DNA from: Kitasatospora humi
Lineage (GTDB): Bacteria; Actinomycetota; Actinomycetes; Streptomycetales; Streptomycetaceae
Length of the DNA: 34,544 bases
Assembly (NCBI RefSeq): GCF_020907985.1
Contig: NZ_JAJJPA010000066.1
Location: 1-34,544 of the forward strand
Reading direction: 5' to 3'
Position numbers and translations under genes: made by a program. Shown here one piece after another: positions 27,224 to 34,544 of this stretch; position 1 is the first letter of the stretch, and every line of letters starts with the position of its first letter. Under the pieces are notes generated by a model. That model saw only the letters and a list, made by a program, of their open reading frames with translations. It was not told the origin of the DNA and searched no databases.

Positions 27224-27373
27224 ATGACGAATCCGTTCGAGGACCGATGCCGTCGGGACTTCCCGGAGGCCGCTTCGGTGACAGACGGAAGCGGCCTCCG
27301 GGCGTTTGCGCTGCCGGCGCCGAGTCGCAATGAAGCCACGACCCGTGCACCCCGAAGCTGCGGGCGGTGTTGA
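27224..27373 (+). pseudogene. Probable mbtH remnant
   Basis: AGAGGA lies seven bases before an ATG whose first codons give MTNPFED, the N-terminal signature of MbtH-like proteins and nearly identical to the intact mbtH at 30173 (MTNPFDDP). After seven residues similarity stops: the frame continues as RCRRDFPEAAS to a stop at 27371, without the conserved SLWP and Trp residues. A perfect terminator hairpin starts 38 bases after the start codon. Best explanation: an old mbtH cut by deletion. A short leader peptide cannot be excluded. A GTG at 27221 is in frame. Confidence 0.5.
27262..27302 (+). terminator. Perfect 15-bp hairpin
   Basis: Arms 27262-27276 and 27288-27302 are exactly complementary around an 11-base loop, followed by CGTTTGCG. 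It would end any transcript begun at the promoter-like pair at 27140, giving an RNA of only about 130 nt. Confidence 0.75.
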
Positions 27374-27957
27374 ACGCGTGATATCGCCGGATGCGTGCTG
27401 CTGGCCGGTTTCGGGCGCTGTGCCTGCTGTGTGTGAGATATGTACAGGGAGGAGGCCTGACCGAAGCACGGCGGGCATTCCGGGAGCAGGCGCGAGGGGC
27501 TGCGGCCAAAGGATTCGTCCGGGAGAGGCTCGCCATCAGTCCGGCGCGAGTCGCACCGTCCAGGGGGTCGCAGCGCTACTCAAGCGCCACGGTCGGGTCC
27601 ATCATCCGCAGCCGCGCGGGTCGGTGTTGCTTGCGGGGGCTGCGGATGAATGAAGAGCTGACAAACAGTCAACTGACAACCTCGGAAGGTTGACGATCCA
27701 TCCGACGTCGTGCGTACGGGATTTCTGGAAGGACGGTTCGGTGACCGCTCGACAGTTCCCGGAGCGAAAGCGATGATGAGGGCATAGGTATGTGGCTGAG
27801 ACATGTCCTTGAAGGTTGGCCCCGCATCTTGGCGATGGTTCGGAGCGATCGAGCGGGAACGACGCCCTGAGGACGTGGCAGGCGCTTCGCTGACGTCTGG
27901 GCGGTCGGCACCGGTGCGCCTGACTCAGCTTGGAGTCGCACAACAACGGGGGCCATT

Positions 27958-28944
27958 TTGAATCAGACTGGCGGAGACCTGATAGCAACGGTCGTGGTTC
28001 CGATCACCATGCTGCAGGTGGGAGAGTCGCCGCGCACCGGCGGTCGGAACGAGGAGCACGTCGCCAGACTGGCGGAGCTGGACGGGCCGCTCCCGCCGAT
28101 CCTGGTCGAGCGGCAGACCATGAGAGTGATCGACGGGACCCATCGGCTGCTCGCGGCGGTCTCCAAGGGCCTGTCGGCCATCGAGGTGGAGTTCTTCGAC
28201 GGCAGCAGTGCCGACGCATTCCTGAAGGCGGTGGAGGCGAACGTCACCCATGGCCTGCCGCTCTCCTTGGCCGATCGGCGGGCGGCGGCCGAGCGGATCG
28301 TGACCTCGCACCCAAACCTGTCCGACCGGACGATCGCGCGGACCGCCGGGCTCGGTGCCAGGGCGGTGGCGGCGATCCGCCGGCGGGTGGCGGAGACCGC
28401 GGACCAGCCGCAGGTCAGGGTCGGTCGGGACGGCAAGGTCCGCCCGCTGAACCGCTTGGAGGGCCGCCGTCGGGCTGCGGAGCTGATCGCCGAGCGCCCG
28501 GGCGCCTCGCTGCGCGAGGTCGCCAGGCTGGCCGGCATCTCCCCGGCGACGGTCAGCGACGTCCGGCGCCGGCTGGCAGCCGGTGAGGCGCCGGCCACCG
28601 GGGCGGCGAGTGACGGCACCGTCAGCGTGGTGTTCCCGAATCAGCGGACCCGTGCGACCGCGACCCGGCGGATACGGTTGGTGCGGTCGGACCCGGCCAT
28701 GGTGCTGGAGAAGCTGCTGCGCGACCCGTCGTTGCGCCACAAGGAGGAGGGCCGCCAGCTGCTGCGCCTGTTCCAGCAGAACGCCATGGGGCTCAAGGAG
28801 TGGTCCGAACTCACCGCTGTGGTGCCCACCCACTGCACCGCCCTGGTGGTGGACTTAACCCGGCAGTTCGCCGAGACCTGGCTGGAGTTCGCGCAGCAGC
28901 TGGATCAGCGCGTCCGAGTGGTGGACCGGGCTGCGACCGGCTGA
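27958..28944 (+). CDS. StrR/ParB-like pathway-specific transcription activator
   Basis: A 328-residue protein of the StrR/NovG/Bbr group. The N-terminal ParB-like part shows PLPPILVERQTMRVIDGTHR and VEANVTHGLPLSLADRR; helix-turn-helix segments follow (SDRTIARTAGLGARAVAAIR and SLREVARLAGISPATVSDV). These proteins activate aminocoumarin, streptomycin and glycopeptide clusters by binding inverted repeats with an 11-bp spacer; four such sites occur in this window. The start is TTG 27958 with GGGGG a few bases upstream; it fits the family's usual N-terminus. Leu300 is encoded by TTA (28855-28857), the only in-frame TTA I found, which implies control by the bldA tRNA. No matching operator is seen before the gene itself. 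Confidence 0.92.
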   Translation: MNQTGGDLIATVVVPITMLQVGESPRTGGRNEEHVARLAELDGPLPPILVERQTMRVIDGTHRLLAAVSKGLSAIEVEFFDGSSADAFLKAVEANVTHGLPLSLADRRAAAERIVTSHPNLSDRTIARTAGLGARAVAAIRRRVAETADQPQVRVGRDGKVRPLNRLEGRRRAAELIAERPGASLREVARLAGISPATVSDVRRRLAAGEAPATGAASDGTVSVVFPNQRTRATATRRIRLVRSDPAMVLEKLLRDPSLRHKEEGRQLLRLFQQNAMGLKEWSELTAVVPTHCTALVVDLTRQFAETWLEFAQQLDQRVRVVDRAATG

Positions 28945-29283
28945 CCGGCGTTCCGCTCCGGCTGCCGTGGCGCTCCCGTAGTCCCCCGGCCTGCCTGGCC
29001 GGCCGTCAGGTCCAGTCTGCCGATGCGCGGTCTGATCACCGGTCGTCCCGTTCGGCTGGTAATCCGGGCCGTCCGAGGCGACCAGGACTTCGGGGACGAG
29101 CGCCTCCAGGGCGAACACCCCGTTCCGGCCGGTCAGTTGTGCGAGGTCCGGAAGTGCCGCAGCTGGCGCGCCGACTCATCTGCAACCCCAGCTGGTGAGC
29201 AACAGGAAAGCCCGAGCTGCGATCTGGGGACCAAGGGGGGACCAGGTTCTGATCCTGTCGTCTCGACTGCGAAGTCGGTTGTG

Positions 29284-29317
29284 AGAGCGGGCACTTGGGC
29301 AACCGAGTGCCCGCTCT
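29284..29317. terminator. 12-bp hairpin with T-rich 3' side
   Basis: Arms 29284-29295 (AGAGCGGGCACT) and 29306-29317 are perfectly complementary with a 10-base loop, and are followed by TGCTGGTTTT. It lies 340 bp past the StrR-like gene on the same strand and could terminate its transcript. Confidence 0.65.
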
Positions 29318-29752
29318 TGCTGGTTTTCGAGGTGGGTTTTGGTCTGCGGTCGGTCCCGAGCCGGTCTCCGGGATTGGTCGTGGATGCGTCGCTGCCCCTT
29401 GCCCCGGCTGCTGACGTGCGGCGGGATGGTCGTCGATCTCAAGGAGCAGTGCGGTACCTCCTTGCCGCTTTGCCGGAGCGAGGCGCGGCGGTGCAGGGGC
29501 TCGTGGCCGAGGCCGCGGGCGGCCTCGTTCCGTCGCGTAGGACGATGGTGCTGATGCGGCCGCCGCGCGGGCCGGCAGGGGCGGGTCCCGGGGGCGCCGC
29601 GGGTGGCCTGCGAGCGCCGCCGCCCGAGGAGGCGCAGCGGCACGAGTCCGGCCTCGAAGGCGCGCGCGCGGGAGATCTCCTCGGCCGGGTCATTCCGCCA
29701 AGTTGGCCGGGCGGCCGACGGGGTGCGTAGGTGGCCCGGCCCCCGAACTGGG

Positions 29753-29768
29753 GTGTATCCAGGTACAC
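29753..29768. promoter_or_regulatory. Short palindrome, possible regulator site
   Basis: GTGTATCCAGGTACAC is palindromic in its outer five bases on each side and partly inside. It lies 76 bp upstream of operator 4. It does not fit the StrR pattern, so it may serve another regulator or be chance. Confidence 0.3.
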
Positions 29769-29843
29769 TCCCGGGGCGGTCGGACGCCGGCGCCGGACGG
29801 ATCCGCGGCGCGGCGGCAGAGCGGTCCGGGAGCCCGGCGGTGC

Positions 29844-29872
29844 GTCCAAGTGACGCGGCATCGCAGTTGAAC
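29844..29872. promoter_or_regulatory. StrR-type operator 4 (mbtH/Dpg operon)
   Basis: GTCCAAGTG, 11 bases, CAGTTGAAC: the right arm is identical to that of operator 2 and the left arm is a weaker match. A second left-arm copy, GTCCAAGTG, lies at 29897 without a partner. The operator is 301 bp upstream of mbtH. Confidence 0.7.
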
Positions 29873-30172
29873 ACGGTCGGCCCGGTGCTCGGATGTGTCC
29901 AAGTGCTGTGCGTCGGCGAGCTATTGATCGACCGGTGGCCCGCGGGCCATCCTCCTCGGAGAGCACTCCATGTGTGCGGTGCGGCGGTCGGGTCTCCCGT
30001 GCGGCTCTTGCGGGCCCAGCCCAGAACGGTCATCGATCACCAGCCGATGAGGAAGGCGGGCCCATGCCGCGGCAACTCGACAGGCCGACCGCGCTTTTCA
30101 TCAAGGCTCAGGCCGATCCGCCTGAAGGCGCAGGCAACCGCCTGACCGCCGAACCCGAGAAGGGACACTACG

Positions 30173-30385
30173 GTGACCAATCCGTTCGACGACCCCGATG
30201 CCAACTACCTGGTCCTGGTCAACGATGAGGGCCAGCACTCGCTGTGGCCGGTCTTCGTGGACGTGCCCGCGGGCTGGGACAAGGTCTTCGGGGAGGCGCC
30301 GCGCCAGGACTGCCTCGACTACATCGAGGAGAACTGGACCGACATGCGCCCCAAGAGCCTCATCGAGGCCATGGCGAACAACTGA
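30173..30385 (+). CDS. mbtH: MbtH-like protein
   Basis: A complete 70-residue MbtH-family protein: MTNPFDDP start, LVLVNDEGQHSLWPVF, PAGWDKVFGE, CLDYIEENWTDMRPKSL, with the conserved Trp residues. MbtH proteins bind NRPS adenylation domains and are needed for their folding or activity. The start is GTG 30173 with AGGGA seven bases upstream. It heads the Dpg gene set, as is common in clusters for Hpg/Dpg-containing peptides, and probably serves the NRPS at 2-10156 and its partners. Confidence 0.96.
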   Translation: MTNPFDDPDANYLVLVNDEGQHSLWPVFVDVPAGWDKVFGEAPRQDCLDYIEENWTDMRPKSLIEAMANN

Positions 30386-30415
30386 CCCGGTCGGCCCTGC
30401 CGACAGGTCAGCGCG

Positions 30416-30481
30416 GAGGCCGTTTTCGCGCGTCGTGCTCAGGCGCTGCCGCAGCACGGGTACCAGTGCGGAAACGGCCTC
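30416..30481 (+). terminator. Long stem-loop between mbtH and dpgA
   Basis: The 14-base arm at 30416-30429 (GAGGCCGTTTTCGC) pairs with 30468-30481 except for one G-T type pair, and a smaller hairpin (GTGCT/AGCAC) can form inside. It sits in the 194-base gap between mbtH and dpgA, so it may be a partial terminator or an mRNA-stability element that separates mbtH expression from the dpg genes. Confidence 0.5.
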
Positions 30482-30579
30482 GCTGCGGCGTGACATCGAC
30501 TCACCGAAAGGCTGAACGACGTGTTCGTACCCGTGCGTCTGATTCGCAGCAAGAGCCGTTCCTGGGGGTGGACCTTCCG

Positions 30580-31728
30580 ATGACCACGAGCACGAGGTTG
30601 CCGAGTACCACCCTGTCGGCCCGTCCGACGCAGGAGCGGAAGGCACCTGCCGCCGCCCGCATCGTGGGCGTCGGCACCGCCAACAGCGGCACCTCCTATT
30701 CGCAGCCGGAACTGCTCGACATCTTCAGCATCACGGACCCCAAGGTCCGTTCCGTGTTCCTGAACAGCGCGATCGAGCGGCGCTACCTGACCGTCCCCGA
30801 GCGGGACGCCGATGGCAACGTGATCACCGAGCTGCAGGGCGAACTGCTGGCCAAGCACAAGCGCCTCGCTCTGGAGATGGGGGCCCGCGCGGTGCGCGCG
30901 TGCCTGGAGGACGCCGGACTCGAGCTGTCGGACATCGACTACCTGTGCTGCACCACCACCACCGGTTTCCTGACGCCGGGCCTGAGCGCCCACCTGATCC
31001 GGGAGATGGGGATCCTGCCCCGGACCAGCCGGATCGACGTGGTCGGGATGGGCTGCAACGCCGGACTCAACGCTCTCAACGCGACCGCCAGTTGGGCTGC
31101 GGCGAACCCGGGCAGGGTCGCCGTCCTGCTGTGCGTCGAAGCCTGTTCCGCCGCCTACGTGATCGACGACAGCATGCGCACGGCCGTGGTCAACAGCCTG
31201 TTCGGCGACGGTGCGGCCGCGATCGCCCTGGTCGCAGACACGCCCGACACCGGCTACCCCGCGCCCGACGTGCCGCCGGCCGCCGGCAGCCCGCGGATCC
31301 TGGGCTTCGCCAGCCACCTGATCACCGACGCGATCGGCGCGATGCGCTTCGACTGGGACGACAGCCAGGGGAAGTTCAGCTTCTACCTCGACCCGCACGT
31401 GCCCTACGTGGTGGGTGCCAACGCGGAGCAGGTGGTGGACCGCCTGCTGTCCGGCGCGGGGCTGCGCCGCAGCGACATCAGCCAGTGGCTGATCCACTCG
31501 GGTGGCAAGAAGGTCATCGACGCGGTCCGCGTCAATCTCGGTCTCACCCGCCACGACGTCCGGCACACCGTCAGCGTCCTGCGTGACTACGGCAACCTGT
31601 CGAGCGGCTCCTTCCTGTTCTCCTACGAGCGGCTGCTCCAGGAGGGCGTCTGCCAGGCCGGCGACTACGGCGTGCTGATGACCATGGGCCCCGGATCGAC
31701 GATCGAGACTGCGCTGGTGCAGTGGTGA
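30580..31728 (+). CDS. dpgA: 3,5-dihydroxyphenylacetyl-CoA synthase, type III polyketide synthase
   Basis: A 382-residue chalcone-synthase-like enzyme with the type III triad: Cys159 in GMGCNAG, His in WLIHSGGKKVID and Asn in RDYGNLSSGSF. DpgA condenses four malonyl-CoA to the 3,5-dihydroxyphenylacetyl-CoA skeleton, helped by DpgB and DpgD. ATG 30580 is used, with a G-rich ribosome site (GGGGGTGGA) just upstream; GTG 30568 in the same frame is possible. The stop overlaps possible GTG starts of dpgB. Gene order dpgA-B-C-D is the standard one of glycopeptide clusters. Confidence 0.95.
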   Translation: MTTSTRLPSTTLSARPTQERKAPAAARIVGVGTANSGTSYSQPELLDIFSITDPKVRSVFLNSAIERRYLTVPERDADGNVITELQGELLAKHKRLALEMGARAVRACLEDAGLELSDIDYLCCTTTTGFLTPGLSAHLIREMGILPRTSRIDVVGMGCNAGLNALNATASWAAANPGRVAVLLCVEACSAAYVIDDSMRTAVVNSLFGDGAAAIALVADTPDTGYPAPDVPPAAGSPRILGFASHLITDAIGAMRFDWDDSQGKFSFYLDPHVPYVVGANAEQVVDRLLSGAGLRRSDISQWLIHSGGKKVIDAVRVNLGLTRHDVRHTVSVLRDYGNLSSGSFLFSYERLLQEGVCQAGDYGVLMTMGPGSTIETALVQW

Positions 31729-31739
31729 CGGAGAATCAG

Positions 31740-32450
31740 ATGAAGAACGGCAAGAGCGCCGCGAAGACCGCCGACGTCCAGCCGGGCGACGAGGACCTGC
31801 TCCTGAGGATCGACGGCAGCCAGCCCCTGTCACTCGAGGCGGCCGCCGCGGTCAACGCGGTCTGCGACACCGCCGAGGACCGCGGCGGCCGCGGCAAGGT
31901 GATCGTCCAGGTCTCCGGCGCCCCCACCGGCAACTGGGCGGGAGACCTGACGGTGTCGCAGGTGAGCAAGTGGGAGCGGGCGCTGCGCCGGCTGGAGCGA
32001 CTCCCGGCCAGCACGCTCGCCGTCGCGGACGGCGACTGCGGCGGTATCGCCCTGGACGCCCTGCTGGCCACCGACTACCGCATCGCCACCGGTACCGTGC
32101 GCCTGACCGTGCCGGTCGGCGACGGCGCCACCTGGCCCGGCATGGCGCTCTACCGGCTCGCGCAGCACGGCTCCGGCGCCGCCGCGATCCGCCGCGCGGT
32201 ACTCTTCGGGACGCCGATCGGCGTGGCCGACGCGCTGGCCCTGCACCTGGTCGACGAACTGGCCGACGACCTGGACAGCGCCCTCGCCAACGCGTCCCTG
32301 CGCGCCGGCGCCGTGCCCGGCACCGAACTGGCCATCCGACGGCAGCTGATGCTCGACGCCGCCACCACCAGCTTCGAGGAGGCGCTCGGCGTCCACCTCG
32401 CGGCCTGTGACCGCGCGCTGCGCCGGGCCTCGGTCGGGGCGGCCTCGTGA
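31740..32450 (+). CDS. dpgB: Enoyl-CoA hydratase-like DpgB
   Basis: A 236-residue crotonase-superfamily protein, recognised mostly by position between dpgA and dpgC and by its weak crotonase pattern (TLAVADGDCGGIALDALLATDYRIA). DpgB is known to raise DpgA turnover and to help the dehydration/aromatisation steps. ATG 31740 has GGAG six bases upstream. GTG 31725, overlapping the dpgA stop, is an alternative that would add five residues. The stop overlaps the dpgC start (GTGA). Confidence 0.9.
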   Translation: MKNGKSAAKTADVQPGDEDLLLRIDGSQPLSLEAAAAVNAVCDTAEDRGGRGKVIVQVSGAPTGNWAGDLTVSQVSKWERALRRLERLPASTLAVADGDCGGIALDALLATDYRIATGTVRLTVPVGDGATWPGMALYRLAQHGSGAAAIRRAVLFGTPIGVADALALHLVDELADDLDSALANASLRAGAVPGTELAIRRQLMLDAATTSFEEALGVHLAACDRALRRASVGAAS

Positions 32451-33796
32451 CCGTGGCCGAGACCGGGGTCGACGTCCGGGGGGACCTGCACGCCGTGCGC
32501 GCGGAGTTGGGGCTCGCCCGCACCACGCTCACCGAGGCCGCCGAGCACACCGAGGACCTGCTGAGCATCCTGCCGGTGCCCGCCGACCGGACGCCCGAGC
32601 AGCGGGCCGAGGCGGCGGCGGCGCTCGACGCCGTCCGAGCCCTGCGCGCCGCGTTCCTGGACGCCCACGTCGACGAGGTCTACGACGAGCTCACCGACGG
32701 GCGGACCCGGTACCTGCGGGTGGCGGAGCTGGCCGAGGCCGCCGCGAAGGCCTTCCCCGGACTGGTGCCGGGCGCCGACCGGTTGGCCGTCGAGCGTGCC
32801 AACGTGCAGGCCGAGAAGGAGGGCCTGGAGATCGACCAGGGCATCTTCTTCAGCAAGGTGCTCGGCTCCGCCCGGTCCGGCTCGCACCTGATGGACGCCA
32901 TGCTGCGCCCCACCCCCCGGGCGCTTGGACTGCTGCCGGAGTTCACCGAGACCGGCTTCGCCGACCTGGGCTCCGTCCGCCTGGAGCGCACAGGCGCGGT
33001 GGCCCGGCTGACCATGTGCCGGGTGGACTCGCTGAACGCGGAGGACGACCAGCAGATCGACGACATCGAGACCGCCGTCGACCTGGCCCTGCTGGACCCC
33101 TCGGTGGAGGTCGGGCTGCTGCGCGGCGGCGAGATGACGCACCCGCGCTACCGCGGCCGCCGGGTGTTCAGCGCCGGCATCAACCTCAAGTCCCTGCACC
33201 GCGGCGGGATCTCGCTGACCGACTTCCTGCTGCGGCGGGAGCTCGGCTACATCCACAAGATCCTGCGCGGCATCCGGCTGGACGGCACCGGCTGGCGTCC
33301 GTCGGTCGTGGAGAAGCCCTGGACCGCGGTGGTGGACTCCTTCGCCATCGGCGGCGGCATGCAGCTGCTCCTGGTCTTCGACGAGGTGCTGGCCGCCTCG
33401 GACGCCTTCTTCAGCCTGCCCGCGGCGGCCGAGGGGATCGTCCCCGGGGCCTCCAACTTCCGGCTGAGCAAAGCGGTCGGCCCCCGGGTGTCCCGCCAAG
33501 TGATCCTCGGCGGGCGGCGCCTGTGGGCGACCGAGCCCGAGACCGCAGGCCTGGTCGACGAGGTCCACGAGGCCGACCAGCTGGACGCCGCCGCCGAGCG
33601 CAGCGTCCAGCGGCTGCGCGGCCAGGCGGTGCTGGCCAACCGGCGGATGCTCAATCTCGCGGACGAGTCGGTGGATGAATTCCGGGTATACATGGCGGAT
33701 TTCTCGCTGCAGCAGGCACTGCGCCTGTACAGCTCGGACGTGATCGACAAGGTCGGTCGGTTCTCCGCCCCCAAGCGGGCCGGGGCCGATGACTGA
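32447..33796 (+). CDS. dpgC: 3,5-dihydroxyphenylacetyl-CoA 1,2-dioxygenase
   Basis: A 449-residue protein with a helical N-terminal half and a C-terminal crotonase fold (RRVFSAGINLKSLH; VVDSFAIGGGMQLLLVFDEV; SLPAAAEGIVPGASNFRL). DpgC is a cofactor- and metal-free dioxygenase that turns 3,5-dihydroxyphenylacetyl-CoA into 3,5-dihydroxyphenylglyoxylate, which HpgT then aminates to Dpg. Length and domain order fit the family. It starts at GTG 32447, overlapping dpgB by four bases, and overlaps dpgD by eight bases, so dpgB-C-D are tightly coupled. Confidence 0.95.
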   Translation: MTVAETGVDVRGDLHAVRAELGLARTTLTEAAEHTEDLLSILPVPADRTPEQRAEAAAALDAVRALRAAFLDAHVDEVYDELTDGRTRYLRVAELAEAAAKAFPGLVPGADRLAVERANVQAEKEGLEIDQGIFFSKVLGSARSGSHLMDAMLRPTPRALGLLPEFTETGFADLGSVRLERTGAVARLTMCRVDSLNAEDDQQIDDIETAVDLALLDPSVEVGLLRGGEMTHPRYRGRRVFSAGINLKSLHRGGISLTDFLLRRELGYIHKILRGIRLDGTGWRPSVVEKPWTAVVDSFAIGGGMQLLLVFDEVLAASDAFFSLPAAAEGIVPGASNFRLSKAVGPRVSRQVILGGRRLWATEPETAGLVDEVHEADQLDAAAERSVQRLRGQAVLANRRMLNLADESVDEFRVYMADFSLQQALRLYSSDVIDKVGRFSAPKRAGADD

Positions 33797-34544
33797 CGAT
33801 CGGGAACCACGGGTCCGGTACGAGAAGAAGGACCACGTCGCCCGGATCACGCTCGACCGGCCCGCCGTGCTCAACGCGATGGACCTGCGGATGCACGAGG
33901 AGCTGGCCGCGGTGTGGGACGATGTCGAGGCCGACGACGAGGTCCGAGTCGCGGTGTTGACCGGCGCCGGGGACCGCTCTTTCACGGTCGGCCAGGACCT
34001 GCGCGAGCGGGCCCGGCTGGACCGGGACGGCGTGCCGCGGTCGACCTTCGGTAGTCGCGGCCAGCCCGGCTGGCCGCGACTGACCGAGCGGTTCGAGCTC
34101 TCCAAGCCGGTGGTCGCCAGGGTCAACGGCTACGCACTGGGCGGCGGGTTCGAACTCGCCCTGGCCTGCGACCTGATCATCGCCTCCGAGCAGGCGGTCT
34201 TCGGACTGCCGGAGGCCACCCTCGGCCTGGTCCCCGGTGCCGGCGGCGCCTTCCGGCTGGCCCGGCAGATCCCGCTGAAGGCCGCCATGGGCTACCTGTT
34301 GACCGGCCGTCGGATGACGGCGTCGGTCGCGCTGGGGTTCGGCCTGGTCAACCAGGTCGTCCCGGCCGACCGGCTGGACGCCTGTGTCGACGAATGGGTC
34401 GCCGACCTGCTGCGCAGCGCGCCGCTGGCGGTCCGGGCCATCAAGCAGGCGGTGATGCGGTCGGTGGACATGCCCCTGGAGGACGCGTTCACGGCCGAGT
34501 TCGACTGGGAGCAGCGGCGCCGGTTCAGCGAGGACGCCGTCGAG
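33789..34544 (+). CDS. dpgD: Enoyl-CoA hydratase DpgD (3' end outside window)
   Basis: The frame opens at ATG 33789 (MTDDREPRVRYEKKDHVARI) and stays open to the last base, giving 252 residues; families of this type are about 265-270 long, so only the last few are missing. Crotonase motifs are clear: RPAVLNAMDL, VLTGAGDRSFTVGQDL (oxyanion-hole strand), RVNGYALGGGFELALACDL and GLPEATLGLVPGAGG, with the Glu positions expected of an active hydratase. DpgD assists DpgA in forming the dihydroxyphenylacetyl unit. The start overlaps dpgC. Confidence 0.93.
   Translation, partial: MTDDREPRVRYEKKDHVARITLDRPAVLNAMDLRMHEELAAVWDDVEADDEVRVAVLTGAGDRSFTVGQDLRERARLDRDGVPRSTFGSRGQPGWPRLTERFELSKPVVARVNGYALGGGFELALACDLIIASEQAVFGLPEATLGLVPGAGGAFRLARQIPLKAAMGYLLTGRRMTASVALGFGLVNQVVPADRLDACVDEWVADLLRSAPLAVRAIKQAVMRSVDMPLEDAFTAEFDWEQRRRFSEDAVE

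Larger units (their letters stand above)
26750..27957. other. Intergenic region with a mini transcription unit
   Basis: About 1.2 kb without a full-length gene. It carries a repeated 13-mer (26821, 27029), a promoter-like pair at 27140-27170, an mbtH-like start at 27224, a strong terminator at 27262-27302 and the leader of the StrR-like gene. A TTGACG at 27690 could be the -35 of the regulator promoter, but no good -10 follows. Confidence 0.5.
28945..30172. other. Intergenic region upstream of the mbtH/Dpg operon
   Basis: About 1.2 kb with no convincing gene. It contains a strong hairpin (29284-29317), a short palindrome (29753-29768), StrR-type operator 4 (29844-29872) and a block at 29922-29952 shared with the region upstream of the hydroxylase. 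Confidence 0.55.

Noticed and set aside
28855..29118. Minus-strand frame after the regulator, with a protein-like stretch FALEALVPEVLVASDGPDY
   Set aside because: The stretch looks somewhat natural, but the frame is short, has a stop just upstream and no family I recognise. It may be one more gene remnant.
29241..29259. tRNA-like T-arm (CAGG-TTCTGAT-CCTG)
   Set aside because: No acceptor stem, D-arm or anticodon arm can be fitted around it.

Overview
The window looks like part of a lipopeptide-type nonribosomal peptide gene cluster from a Streptomyces-like actinomycete. GC content is very high, the third codon position is strongly G/C, GTG and TTG starts occur, genes overlap in ATGA/GTGA fashion, and one regulator carries the rare TTA leucine codon.

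Layout. 2-10156 (+): 3' part of a large NRPS gene encoding partial C-A-T, C-A-T and dual-E/C-A-T-TE, that is, the last three modules and chain release. 10157-10735: convergent intergenic region with three strong hairpins. 10736-12631 (-): ABC exporter. 13608-15389 (+): fatty acyl-AMP ligase. 15430-16030 (-): decayed group II intron reverse transcriptase. 16345-19161 (-): cytochrome P450 remnant, KAS III, ACP and KAS II. 19225-20198: regulatory region that also holds a relic of an NRPS condensation domain. 20199-25285 (+): CmlA-type diiron beta-hydroxylase, 4-hydroxymandelate synthase, and a fused hydroxymandelate oxidase/aminotransferase. 25533-25908: relic of an ABC permease. 25946-26749 (-): alpha/beta hydrolase. 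27224-27373: apparent mbtH remnant in a mini transcription unit. 27958-28944 (+): StrR/ParB-like activator. 30173-34544 (+): mbtH, dpgA, dpgB, dpgC, dpgD (dpgD runs off the end).

How they fit together. HmaS and the Hmo-HpgT fusion make 4-hydroxyphenylglycine. DpgA-D make 3,5-dihydroxyphenylglyoxylate, which an HpgT activity converts to 3,5-dihydroxyphenylglycine. FAAL, ACP, KAS III and KAS II are a plausible acyl-starter set. The last NRPS modules read as an uncertain residue, then Asn, then Thr; the dual E/C domain before the Thr module implies that the Asn becomes D. The CmlA-type hydroxylase would add a beta-hydroxyl to a carrier-bound residue. The gene set recalls ramoplanin/enduracidin-class lipodepsipeptides, but the predicted last three residues do not obviously match those products, so the compound may be different.

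Regulation. Four near-perfect StrR-type inverted repeats (9-bp arms, 11-bp spacer) lie at 12920, 19286, 19894 and 29844. They sit in front of the ABC exporter, the lipid operon, the hydroxylase/Hpg operon and the mbtH/Dpg operon. This suggests one pathway-specific regulon under the StrR-like protein encoded at 27958, which may itself depend on bldA.
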